A DNA stretch of 64,000 nucleotides, from NCBI RefSeq assembly GCF_901709675.1, contig NC_051094.1:19124501-19188500 (forward strand), read 5' to 3'. Source of the DNA: Syngnathus acus (taxonomy: Eukaryota; Chordata; Actinopteri; Syngnathiformes; Syngnathidae). This document shows, piece by piece, positions 9,080-19,184 of the stretch (the stretch's first letter is position 1; each line of letters opens with the position of its first letter). The notes beneath the pieces were generated by a model. The model had not been told where the DNA came from. It saw only the letters and a list, made by a program, of their open reading frames with translations, and made no database searches. Position numbers and translations under genes: made by a program.

Positions 9080-10589
9080 TTTATTGAGTGTTTTTATGTG
9101 TGAAGACTGCTGATATGAGATTTTAATTAAAATAGTTCAAATTAAATAATGAATAAGCCACCTTTTTTGTGACACGGTTAGGTGCCGAACAAATTTGACG
9201 AGGGGGGTGACGTCAGTGCCTCCCCAGTCATGAACCTCACCGCACGTCACTGTACATGCTGTATAATGATACTGATATGTAGCTATGAGTGACTGTGTGC
9301 CTGCCTTCACTCTTCACCAGATGATAAATACTTACTTTTAATTAAATTTAATCGAATTTGCATTGTACATTAGCTGCATACATCCGAGGTGTGTAAGTAT
9401 AGTTGCAGGACTGGTGTCACAAAAGATGTGTTTCAAACCCAACCATCAAACTGTGTGTGAGAAGAGGTGAGCCTTGTGGTGGAACAACTCATGGCTGCTT
9501 TATCATGTTTTACCAACGATCCTGCTCACAATGCCATGAGCGTCCGACAGATCTTGGATGAGATATCAATTTAAATTCATTTATAGTATACCCATTAATC
9601 ACAGAAATCGCTCAAATCGCTTTATGTATTCACAGTTGACAGATATTAAGGACAACCCCTGATTGCCTATTGATGGAAATATTTTCTTGACTTTAATAGG
9701 CCACCATATGAGAGAAAACATCTTTTGCCAGCTAGACAAGCCACCGAGCAAGCTTGTAGCTGCTATTGCACCTGCTTCCTCGTTCGGCTTGAAATGTCCC
9801 TAAAATTCACACGGTCCAAGCAGTATACAAAAGTTAATTCACTAATTAATTACATTCCAAATTAATAGGCTATAAAAATTAATTGTGATTGACAAGTCGA
9901 TACGCAAACTTTTCAGATTTAGCCCATTGAGATACCTGTAGACTGCAGGGACTCATCACTTTCTTGTTGCGCTGCATTACTCAGCTCCTCCCCAAGTCTC
10001 TCACGATTAGATTTGTACCACATACCTCAAGTATGCACTCTCTGCCTCTCAGCCCCTATTCGCTGGTAATGCCTGGCTATGGATATGTACGCAATCATAA
10101 TTAAACATCGTTTTGCATCATAGTAGTAGGAGGAAGGCATCATTCACCAGAGTGCAGTTTGAAACTAACATGAGCCAACAAGTCATCTCTGAAAACACCT
10201 ATGGTGCAGGTTTTACCAAACTATTACTTTCTAACAAACATCATTAGATAAAAATGGTAAACACAACTTTTTTAGCAACTGACCTGCACACAACTAACAA
10301 GTTTTCATTATGGACCATGAAATAATTATGTACATTATGTAGAAGTCATCCCCACCCAGTCGTCACTCATGCGCCAAGTCACGTGTTTCTTTTTGGGCCA
10401 AGTCACGTTTTCAGCACGTTGACGTCTCAAGAGACGTTCATATTTTCAAGCTGGAACTGCAGTATAATAGTAGTATTAAGGTTGGTTGTACAGTGCATAG
10501 TAAACACATTTCTATTGAAAAAATAAAAAAAGACCAAATTCAAAGAACATTTGGAGTTGCAACAGGTTACGTGAAGCAGATATGCAACT
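9080..10589. other. Intron sequence with nothing recognised
   Basis: AT-rich intron. No exon with matching phase, no inverted-repeat element and no RNA gene could be supported. Short open frames here lack any recognisable protein pattern. Confidence 0.6.
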
Positions 10590-10700
10590 AATCCAAAGTC
10601 AAAGTCTGCTTTATTGTCAATTCTTCACATGTCAAGACACACAAAGAGATCGAAATTACGTTCCCACTATCCCACGGTGACAAGACATAGTACACAATGC
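10590..10700 (-). mobile_element. Second copy of the same LINE 3' tail
   Basis: CAAAGTCAAAGTCTGCTTTA then TTGTCAATTCTTCACATG and CACTATCCCACGGTGACAAG, closely like 8955-9070. Minus orientation, 5'-truncated to about 110 bp. Confidence 0.65.
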
Positions 10701-11065
10701 AGGAGATTCCCGAATTTTGAATTGCTGTATTGAGTCAGCTTTATATTTTATTTAAGTGTTTTTGTATTGCATTTTTTTAAATCATGCACCTGGTCTAATT
10801 AGTTTGCAAATGTTTTTTCTTTTAAATCTCATTTATCAAGCACATTTCACCAATAAAAATGTGGATTCCAAATCTTTTCTTCTTGGTGTATTCAACTGAT
10901 TAGTCACTAAAATGTTGTAATGTCTGAGAATTTAAAATCTTTATTTGGGGACCTTCATCCGACATGAGATTAAAATTAATTACAAATGCTGTAATTAATT
11001 AGATTTTTTGATCACCTGACAGAACTAAAATAGTACGTATGTATATTATTTTCCCCTATACATAG

Positions 11066-11183
11066 AACCTGGTGTTGGCCTGGGGATTGGAGTTTGTTTT
11101 CTTACCCTAGATGACTCTGCTCCTGGCATCTACATCCATAGCCTATCTCTGGGATCTGTTGCCAAGATGGATGGAAGGCTAAG
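11066..11183 (+). CDS. pdzd2: PDZD2 exon (first part of the complete PDZ domain)
   Basis: Acceptor CCCTATACATAG before 11066, donor GTAAAA at 11184. The 118 nt enter in phase 1 and leave in phase 2, matching both neighbours. It encodes EPGVGLGIGVCFLTLDDSAP then GIYIHSLSLGSVAKMDGRL. VGLGIG is the carboxylate-binding loop (GLGF-type), and the following strands and SVAKMDGRL are the usual PDZ core before the 'GDxIL' motif in the next exon. From memory the human protein has KEPRVGLGIG and GIYIHSLAPGSVAKM at this place. No stop is present in frame. Confidence 0.9.
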
Positions 11184-11421
11184 GTAAAAAGATTTTGATT
11201 TCTTCTGGATCCGATTTAACACAAGTCAGGCTTTAATTGCCAATTTTAAGACTTCATATTCATGAGATGGTCTGAGTGCTATAACTATATTATAACACTG
11301 TAATACAGGGGGGAAAATATGCAACATAAAAGAGCGATTCAGAAAGACAGTATTTTGGGTGAATGAGGCAAGGCTTTTTGATCGCATTTCATGGAGACAT
11401 AACAAGATATAAATAAACCTA

Positions 11422-12029
11422 CCGTATTTTTCGGACTAAAAGTTGCTCCGGGATATACGTCGCATTTTGGGGGAAATTTATTCGACAAAATCCAACACCA
11501 AGAACAGACATGAACGAGCAACAACAGGCTAAACGATAGGTATGCTAACGTGACATAAACACAAACGAAGAGCTGAGAACGGGCCTGACGTAACATTGAC
11601 AGTTATCCCAATAACTATAACATAAATAACACCTTTATCAAACCATCTGTGTCACTCCAAATCATTAAATCCATCGATCGTCTATGTCAACAATGCCGGC
11701 TGGGTGCGCGCCGCTGATGGCGGTTGCACTTCAAAATATTCCACAGGCTCATATAATTATAAACAAGAATTTTATCAAACAATCTCTGTCACTCCAAGTC
11801 ATTAAATCCCGTGATCGAATCCTTTGTCCTTTATGTAAAACAGTTGCAGTTCAGATTACAGTAATCCCTTGCTACATCACGGTTCTTTTATTGCGGTTTA
11901 TTTCACTACATCGCGAATTTTTGAATTTTGAAAATCTGTGAATAATTTCACACAAGTCGCTCCAGAGTATAAGTCGCCCCCCCACCCAAACTATGAAAAG
12001 AAACGCGACTTATAGTCCGGAAAATACGG
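11422..12029. mobile_element. Family A TIR element, 608 bp
   Basis: Starts CCGTATTTTTCGGACTAAAA and ends TTATAGTCCGGAAAATACGG, flanked by TA on both sides (11420-11421, 12030-12031). The interior contains the repeated family module CAAATCATTAAATCCATCGA (reverse of the FDGFNDLE coding tail) and a C-like ACAGTAATCCCTTGCTACAT. TA duplications and the transposase-tail module suggest a pogo/Tigger-like or other Tc1/mariner-superfamily origin. Confidence 0.87.
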
Positions 12030-12039
12030 TATGTGGCTG

Positions 12040-13460
12040 CTACTAACACCACAAATATCCACTTTATGCTTCATGCTTTAGGCGGGATTAAATTAAAGTT
12101 AAAATGTAAAGTAAATACTGTTACTCAAATCAAATTTCCAGATACACAGACAATCAAAACAGTCACTCTCCCTCCCAAGCAGTCTGTCTTTCCAGCCTGC
12201 GCAGAGAGCATAATGATATCGCAATGAAATATGCGACCTGTCCGTGTCATACGCGCACCTCAGATTGGCGAGGATATGGCAGTTATTTTGTATTATTTTG
12301 GTGCTGGCTTGGTTAAACTAATTTACCATTAGATTTTCTCTGCTGATCACGTCCTATTTAAAATGAACAGTCAAGGCTTTCTTTGTAACAGTGAACAATA
12401 CATCTTGAAGGTGATATCCAACTATTGACTTGTATATTAATATATAAATCAGTGGGTCAAAAAAGCAGTGTATCTCACTCTTTACTTCCTGGTTGGCTGC
12501 TAAGTCAACACTTCCGAATGTGGACAATATGGCTGAAAACCATAAATTTCACGTCTCACGACTCCTTCACAATAAGTGTGGTGTGAAATGAGCTTTATCG
12601 CAGGTGACCCTTTGTGGCCTTCCTTGGTGTTTTGCAGATTTTTGCAGTGTCATCGTATGATGCTATTAATTAATTAGTATTTATTCATTTATTTGTTTCA
12701 CAGTGTAGGAATGGTAAACGGAAAATGGTAGTTCACTCACCCATTCATAGCCGATATGGGTTTCGCAGCAGTTGTTGCTTGAAATGTTTCCATCTAGACA
12801 GCCTGATGCGCTGTGTCCCCATTTGGAGCAGATACAGCGTCCACCGGCACTCTGTTTTTGGTGCATTCTGTAGACCAAACGGCACTTTTGAACAACGTTC
12901 TGTTCGGAAACTAAAAAAAGTGCCATTGACTCTGTCAGTAGAATACAATAGAAAACAGTTGTGTAGAACCAGACCGTAAGACAAGGCCGATGAAACATCG
13001 CCAAATAACTATGATAAAGCTTTTGTTAGTATTAAAACATCTTACCTTAACTGCAATCCTCCATCTTTAGCCAACGACACTGTCCTAATGGATTAATGTG
13101 TGTTTTAAGTGCTTGTTGGTGTTGTTGGTCAAAGCGAAAGTAAGTTACCTTGACTAACTATGACGGAAGTGCTTCTTTTAAAAGAAGAGAAAGAAGAAGA
13201 CGACGACGGCAACCAAAAATAAGACGACAATGCCAAAACAAGGGTGTAAAGTCGCATTAACCCACCAGAATTGTACCTTCGGATGAAAATAAGTGTGGGA
13301 TTCTAGTTGAGGTCAGCCAATTTAGGATATTAAAAAATAATTAAAAAAACTTAAACATTCAGCCAATTAGCCATACTTGTGTGTTACTCGTCCTCTGCCA
13401 AGGAGCGGGGAGCAGAGCACACTCCACTCAAAGCCTGCAGCTCACTAATCTTCATTTTAA
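12040..13460. other. Intron sequence with nothing recognised
   Basis: There are overlapping open frames of 80-107 codons on both strands around 12681-13004, but their residues form no known domain, no splice signals with matching phase flank them, and each strand mirrors the other. A purine-rich patch lies near 13185-13220. Confidence 0.6.
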
Positions 13461-13466
13461 TATTTA

Positions 13467-14890
13467 CCGTAATTTTCGGACTATAAGCCACACTGGACTA
13501 TAAACCTCACCAGCTAAAATTCGGGGATATTTCAGTTTTTTTTTCATATAAGGCGCACTGGACTATAAGCCGCACGTGCGCACGAGTTATTTACAAAGAA
13601 AGACAGTACACAGAAAGTATTTCTAAAGTTTTAATAACATACTTTAACATGTCTTTCTACTGCTGCCTGTGACGCAGCAGTAGTACCGAAGCAACACGGA
13701 AGTGTGCATGCGAGATATTTACAAAGAAAGACGGTACACAAAGCCTTTTTAAAATTTTAATAACATACCTGAACATTTCTTTCCAAACACTGCCTGTGAC
13801 GCGGCAGTAATACCGCAGCAACACGGAAGTAACACAGGACTAATAGGGCTGGATTAAAAATAACATACGGGTAAAAGTCATTGAGACGTGGCGGTAACAC
13901 AGCAGCAACACGGTAGCACAGCATTAACAGGGCTGGTTAAAAAACATACCAGTAAAAGTAAAAAAAAGAGCTTCATCGTCTTCATCTTCCTCCTGTGCAC
14001 TGAAACCATCGAAGTCTTCCTCCTCAGTGTCCGATTGGAATAGCGTTAGATATCCTTCGCCACACACTTTATCAGTCTCTCTTTTGTCGTCACTTTTATG
14101 CATTTCTTCTAGCATTTGAGGGTCCGTTCATGCTAATTTTATTCATGCACAAAGTGCTACATTACATTAAACTAGTGAGCGACACGTATAGCTCCAGAGT
14201 AGACGTGACCGGGAAATAAAGAAAAAGGGTGACGCAACACATTGTCATCAACATCGACTGCCTTTAACTTAAAAGCGGCATCATAGCATATTCGTTTGTC
14301 CCCCATAATGACGGTTTGTGTATAAAAGCTTCCTTTCAGTCATGTCCGTCTTGATCTCATTTTGTCTCTTAGTGTGAATTATATGGCACGGATGGACATG
14401 CGATCAACACACCACTTTTCTCCCCAGTGACCGTGTCACATATCCCTCCGCCTCGCAAAGCGGTGCGCACAACAGCGGTCCACAACCTTTTTACGAGTGT
14501 ATAAAAGTGATCAAGTCATCACAAGAATCATGGAAAAAATCCTATATAAGCCCGCCATAATGACGATTTGTGTATAAAAGCTTCCTTTCAGTAATGTCCG
14601 TCTTCATCTCGTTCTGTCTCTTCTTTGTGTGAATTATACAGCACTATTTGCCTGGCGGATGGACATGCGATCAACACACCACTTTTCTTCCCAGTGACTG
14701 TGTCACATATCCCTCCGCCCACCAAAGCAGTGCCGCACAACAGCGGTCCACAGCCTTTTTACGAGTGTATAAAAGTGATCAAGTCATCACAAAAATCACG
14801 GAAAAAATCCTATATAAGCCGCACTGGGCTATAAACCGCAGGGTTCAAAATTTTGGAAAAATGTCGCGGCTTATAGTCCGAAATTTACAG
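13467..14890. mobile_element. Family A element, long variant with two internal duplications
   Basis: Left end CCGTAATTTTCGGACTATAA, right end TTATAGTCCGAAATTTACAG, TA at 13465-13466 and 14891-14892. The subterminal motif reads GGACTATAAGCCGCAC rather than AAGTCGC, so it is a subfamily. Inside are two tandem duplications: about 155 bp around 13570-13880 (TTATTTACAAAGAAAGACAG) and 252 bp (14303-14554 and 14555-14806, CCATAATGACGGTTTGTGTA). The 252-bp copies differ at a few scattered positions. Confidence 0.85.
13924..14115 (-). pseudogene. Acidic transposase tail inside a family A element
   Basis: A 63-codon minus-strand frame contains TLFQSDTEEEDFDGFSAQEE and EDEDDEALFF. SDTEEEDFDGF is the same acidic C-terminal pattern as the EDFDGFNDLE tail in other A copies (for example 25805-25835). 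It is a remnant without a catalytic domain. The pattern resembles acidic C-termini of pogo/Tigger-like transposases, which is an inference. Confidence 0.5.
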
Positions 14891-14892
14891 TA

Positions 14893-15284
14893 AATTTATT
14901 AAGTGTAATAAGTATTTAGAATGAAGAGAACTATTTGCAGGGCTAGGCTTGTAACAACATAATAGAGGCGTAAATGTCCCGGAAAAAAATAATACCAAAA
15001 AGTCAACCTCTAGTTTGCAGACTTATTGCAGACATTTCTTGGATAGTAATCCCCAAGGTAGTCAAGGGAACACTTTTCCTACACAATTGCAAAAAACACA
15101 AAGACAAGCTGACCTGACCCACTTTTGTCTCTCTGAGTTGTTCGACCACTGAACCATTTGAATTCCTAAGATCCACTAGATAAATATTGACATTTCGTCT
15201 ACAGTATACGTATTAACCTGTGCTTGGACAGTAATATAATCCTATACTTACCTATTATGTCATAACTATGCTTCTTTACATAAG
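14893..15284. other. Intron sequence before a PDZD2 exon
   Basis: Unremarkable AT-rich intron that ends in the acceptor CTTCTTTACATAAG. No other feature seen. Confidence 0.6.
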
Positions 15285-15417
15285 TCGGGGAGATCAGATA
15301 CTGGAGGTGGATTCAGTCAGTCTTCGTTTTGCTGCCCTCAGTGAAGCCTATGCCATCCTCAGTGAATGTGGCCCTGGACCAGTCAGTCTCATTATTAGTC
15401 GGCACACTAATCCCAAA
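15285..15417 (+). CDS. pdzd2: PDZD2 exon (second part of the complete PDZ domain)
   Basis: Acceptor TTTACATAAG, donor GTAAGT (consensus) at 15418. The 133 nt enter in phase 2, making the junction codon AGT (Ser), and leave in phase 0. The exon encodes RGDQILEVDSVSLRFAALSE then AYAILSECGPGPVSLIISRH and TNPK. GDQILEV with the following helix (AALSEAYAILS) and the last strand (VSLIISRH) complete the PDZ domain begun in the previous exon. From memory the human sequence is SRGDQILEVNSVNVRHAALS and ends RHPNPK at the same exon boundary. A residue change in GRLSRGD is absent, so the ligand groove looks intact. Confidence 0.92.
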
Positions 15418-15837
15418 GTAAGTTTTAATTTTCATTCAGCAGCTCAAGTTTTTTGTGAGCTCTTCCTTTCAAAATAAAATGAATACTGCCCTTTTACCAT
15501 TTTGCTGCATAACTGTGGAACCATTGTTTATTTGCTTGTGCATTTTTCGATAGAACTCATCAAAAGCAGAACATTCAAGTGTCTGTTGAGCCCTCTTCAA
15601 AGCTGTTGCAGCTTCAGCATCAATTGCCTTCAATCCAAAGCCTTCTGTATTTTCCTGACAGGAGAAATTGCATCTCACTTGCTAACATGCGCACGCTTTA
15701 ATTTGTGCGCTTGTAATGACTGATTAATCAATATTTTCATACCTGAATTTGTGCATATTCTGCAAAGAAATTTAGAACATTGCCAGACCATGCGTAAGCA
15801 CAACCAATGAAGAATCAGATGCTGATTAAAACATAGG

Positions 15838-16240
15838 TGTCATGTGTGAATCGAGCAGGGCGACCATGTGCAGCTTGGACCAGGTCTTATTGAAGGGAAG
15901 GGGGTAGTGGAGAACAGAGACACAGGCGAGACATAGGCTTACGGACAGCGGGCAGGGAACAGAAGTCCACTCGGACCAGGAACAGAGACAGGAAGCGGTT
16001 ACTGACCGTGAGCCTACATACGAGACCGGGAGAAATGCATGACGGGACAGGAACAGCAGGAGCAGTAACAGACGAACATTAACAGTACATTAACATTAAC
16101 ACCGACTGGGAGAAACACGCGGGCAGGGTTTAAATACAAATGTTAACAAGAGGGAGCAGGTGACAATCTTTACAGCGATTACGTGGGCGTGGCTGAGGGA
16201 AAGTTGCCGGCTGGGTGGAATGTGGCATGGACATGTGACA
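15838..16240. mobile_element. Possible solo LTR related to family D
   Basis: Runs from TGTCATGTGTGAATCG to GGACATGTGACA, with GCAGCTTGGACCAGG in common with the solo LTR at 48143-48489 and a similar composition of short GGGACAGGAACAG units. TG...CA ends are present, but I could not find a 5-bp target duplication, so the limits are approximate. Confidence 0.45.
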
Positions 16241-16378
16241 ATAAATTACGCAAGATGCACAACGTATCGAAACTACAGTCATTTATATAGAAACAATAAT
16301 AGTAATTTTAACAATAGTTACCTAAATCGAATATTCATTTATGAGGTCACTAATGTTCTAAATAAACATGAAAAGAAC

Positions 16379-16775
16379 ACTTGTCACATTTAGCCTCAAT
16401 CCATTCAAGTGCTTTGATGTGCTTTTGTACGGTATGTGAGTGTAATCCACCGTGATGCATATCAGTTGAGCTCCTGTTACGCATGCAAGCAGACCAGTAC
16501 ACTGAACCCAGAAATCCATCGAGCCACTCGCATTAATCCAAAGTGTCAGTACTTGTATGGATGCAGTAACCGCACAATAAAGATCTAGGACAACACTTGT
16601 CATGTTTAGTCTCGTTACGTTCAAGTGCTTGGATGTACTACAGTAATGTTGTCGGTTGAGCTCATGTTACGCTTGCGAGCAGGCCAGTACACTTGACCCG
16701 GAAATCATTTGATACAGAGTTTTCGTATAATTGCATTAACTGCATGTAACAAATCTAAGACAACCTTTCCACAGA
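16379..16775. repeat. Diverged tandem duplication, ~220-bp unit
   Basis: CACTTGTCACATTTAGCCTC at 16379 and CACTTGTCATGTTTAGTCTC near 16595 start two similar units that share TTCAAGTGCTT, GTTGAGCTC, GTTACGC and CCAGTACACT in order. No coding content. Confidence 0.7.
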
Positions 16776-16785
16776 TTTGACAAAT

Positions 16786-17030
16786 GACAATCATTATCGA
16801 CAATCATTAAATTCTATAGGCACGCTTGCTTGATGCAACTTCGACTGGCATGAAAAGAAATGTCAATTTTCTGTAATATCCACTACTTTTTCACAAGTTT
16901 GGGGTCACTCAGACAATCATTATCGACAATCATTAAATTCTATAGGCACGCTTGCTTGATGCAACTCCGACTGACATGAAAAGAAATATCAATTTTCTGT
17001 AATATACACTACTTTTTGGGGTCACTCAGA
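16786..17030. repeat. Tandem duplication with 126-bp period
   Basis: GACAATCATTATCGACAATC at 16786 recurs at 16912. Both units run through TATAGGCACGCTTGCTTGAT to TTTTTGGGGTCACTCAGACA with few differences; the second has lost a few bases before GGGGTCACTC. The unit includes the terminal sequence of the adjoining family F element, so the array has grown across that element's end. Confidence 0.85.
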
Positions 17031-17404
17031 CAATTTAGTGTTTCCCATGAATACTAACATAATTGCACAAGGGTTTTCAAGGGTTTTCTAATTTTCCATT
17101 AGCCTTCTAACACAATTAGCAAACACAATGGACCATTAGAACACTGGAGGGATGGTTGCTGGAAATGGGTCTTTTTACACATAGTACCGTATTTTCCGGA
17201 CTATAAGTCGCAGTTTTTTTCATAGTTGGGCCGGGGGTGCGACTTATAATCAGGAGTGACTTATATGGGAAATTATTAACACATTATTACTTGATCATTA
17301 ACACATTACTTACTTACTAGTATAGTTGATCACTTCACGTTATTTCCACTTTAAACTGCATGAGGTCGCACTAGGCCTGTGGAATAATTGGAACCGCAAC
17401 TGAC

Positions 17405-17584
17405 TGTGGTGTTATTGTTAATAACAGCTCTTATTTTGAAATCCCGAGAGGGGGCACTTTAAGATGATGTCAGACTGGGGACGGGGAGTGGAGTGATTGC
17501 AGCGCATGAGGCTGGAGGTTAATAAAGTGGCTCTCGTCACATCAAACTACAGTTGGACTCACTGGTATCTTTGATAACACGACA
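17405..17584 (+). repeat. Gypsy 5' LTR
   Basis: 180 bp, begins TGTGGTGTTATTG and ends GATAACACGACA. It differs from the 3' LTR at about 8 positions plus one 1-bp indel (counted by eye), roughly 4-5%. Confidence 0.93.
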
Positions 17585-17978
17585 TGGTGTCAGAAGTCCT
17601 GTAGATGTGGCGTGGTAGTGTGGAATGTCTGGTAGAGACAGCGAGGAAGATTTAGAAGACCGAAGTTTATTTCCTTCTGGAGGTGGACGCAGGAGCGACA
17701 AAGAGCACCTGTAGCAATGGCGGGACCGAGTGCTACCTTCATTATCCAGCCGCCTGAACCCTTCGATTTTTCCAAGCCACAGGAGTGGCCCAAATTGATA
17801 AGGAGGTTCGAGAGATTTCGAGTGGCAAGTAGCCTATAGAGGCTTTGCAGTCACGTGGTTTTATCACGTGATTTTGTGTTATGCCGCCATCTTGGCGGTC
17901 AACTAGTCAGCTCGTTCCTACGTGTTTGTATGGATTGTCTGATTTCTGCGCTACGTTTTCACCGATTTCTTCCGAATT

Positions 17979-18197
17979 ATGGCTGATTTGCTATCCAACG
18001 AAGTTAGGCATTTGGATGAAGACTCCAAGAATCGTCACAGAGAGAAGTTGAACCTTGTTGGCACAACGGATCCGTACCTTTTACCGAGAAGCATGCTAAA
18101 ATCGCCCGAGCATTTTGCAACAGCCGACCTGCCTGAACGCTCATATCCAGATATTTATAATTACCTCGTCGATTTGTTTTGTAATGGCATTTCATAA
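17979..18197 (+). pseudogene. N-terminal fragment resembling YqaJ-type transposon proteins
   Basis: A 72-codon frame: MADLLSNEVRHLDEDSKNRH then REKLNLVGTTDPYLLPRSML and PERSYPDIYNYLV. The pattern 'HLD..S..RY..KL...G..DPY.LP' followed by 'P.I..YLV' is one I associate with the beginning of fish transposon proteins with YqaJ-like nuclease domains. No nuclease motif is present here; the frame ends at 18197. Confidence 0.45.
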
Positions 18198-18553
18198 CTT
18201 GACATATTAAAAAACTGAATAGAGTGAAATCATTCAGATACTGTACCTGTCTGTTCAAGTTGCTACCATTTTTATTATTTGTTTATTTTTGCATGATGCC
18301 ACATCTGATTGGCTTGAAAACTTAACCAATAAATATAATTCAATATTTACATTGATAACGTTTTCAAGCATCATGAAAAAATAAACACAAAATAAAAACG
18401 GGGGGGTGAACTGAAGAAATCATCCCATTCCCTGCCTTGCTGCTCTTGCTGCCTTTCTAAAAATGCACCCAGCATTTTCAACAATCATATTTGTATCATC
18501 CCATATTGTATTATTTCACATTTTGTGAAACAAATCAGGGGTGAATAGTTTGT

Positions 18554-18739
18554 TTACATACCTGATATGAAGTCCTCATTGCATATCCTTGTGTAAATCG
18601 TAGGTTTCCATCGTTCACGACGAATATCCGCGATCCATTTATCACGTTTTTTCATGTTCGCCGGAAATCTATAGAAGCTAAGATTTGGTTTATCGCCTCG
18701 TCTATTGCTACATCCAACAGCACAGCAGGTATCCGGCAT
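18554..18739 (-). pseudogene. THAP zinc-finger exon of a DNA transposon
   Basis: Minus-strand MPDTCCAVGCSNRRGDKPNL then SFYRFPANMKKRDKWIADIR and TRICNEDFISG is a THAP domain (C2CH zinc-dependent DNA-binding fold that recognises transposon ends). CCAVGC supplies the first Cys pair; the second pair should be CxxH but here reads CNED, so the His ligand appears replaced by Asp. The frame is followed by a consensus-like donor (TCAG then GTATGT on the minus strand), so this was the first coding exon of an intron-containing transposase. The rest is absent. Confidence 0.8.
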
Positions 18740-19184
18740 TTTTAAGCTCAAATAGCAGCAGATATAACAAGAAAGCGTGTGTGAGTCGTTGACCGGCACT
18801 GAAAAGTTGACCGCCATGATGGCCGCCAAGCTAATGTGGGTAGCTTGATGACGTCAGCTGCAAAGCCTCTATATGCTAGTCCGGAGGAAAATCAGGTAAA
18901 CACGCTAGTGTATTGCATGGGCGATGAAGCCGATGATATTTTGCGTGGACTGGCTCTGACGGAGGATGAAAGGCTTAAATTTAATTTTAAATTGAAATTA
19001 TTTTTTTATTTTTTATTATTATTTTTTTTTTTTTATGTTGGCGCCGCGGTAGTGGCGACACGTTTGCAGCAGCTCCGTCGACTCGTCTGTATATTGTCTC
19101 GTTTTATGTTCTTTTTTACTCTTTTTTTCTTTTTCTCAGTACTGTGTTTTCTTTTTTTACCGGGCAGAAACGTTTGCAAAAACA

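Larger units (their letters stand above)
17838..18870. mobile_element. THAP/YqaJ-type DNA transposon remnant (ISL2EU-like?)
   Basis: Inverted ends AGAGGCTTTGCAG (left) and CTGCAAAGCCTCT (right), flanked by AT or TATA on both sides. It interrupts the Gypsy gag frame. A plus-strand frame near the left end and a minus-strand THAP exon near the right end point at each other, as in elements that encode a THAP transposase and a second protein with a YqaJ exonuclease domain. The bulk of both genes is missing. Kolobok or P-type elements also carry THAP fingers, so the superfamily is not certain. Confidence 0.65.

Noticed and set aside
12681-13004. Overlapping open frames on both strands, up to 107 codons
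   Set aside because: No domain, no splice signals with matching phase, and the strands mirror one another; likely chance.
4085-15417. Assignment of the host exons to IL16
   Set aside because: The PDZ layout fits both, but the SPSLTPCATP linker, GIYIHSL and SEKELSQF segments agree better with PDZD2 as remembered.
18554-18829. Host THAP-domain gene
   Set aside because: It lies within an inverted-repeat element that interrupts a Gypsy gag; the first ~30 codons of the frame before MPDTCC are not THAP-like.
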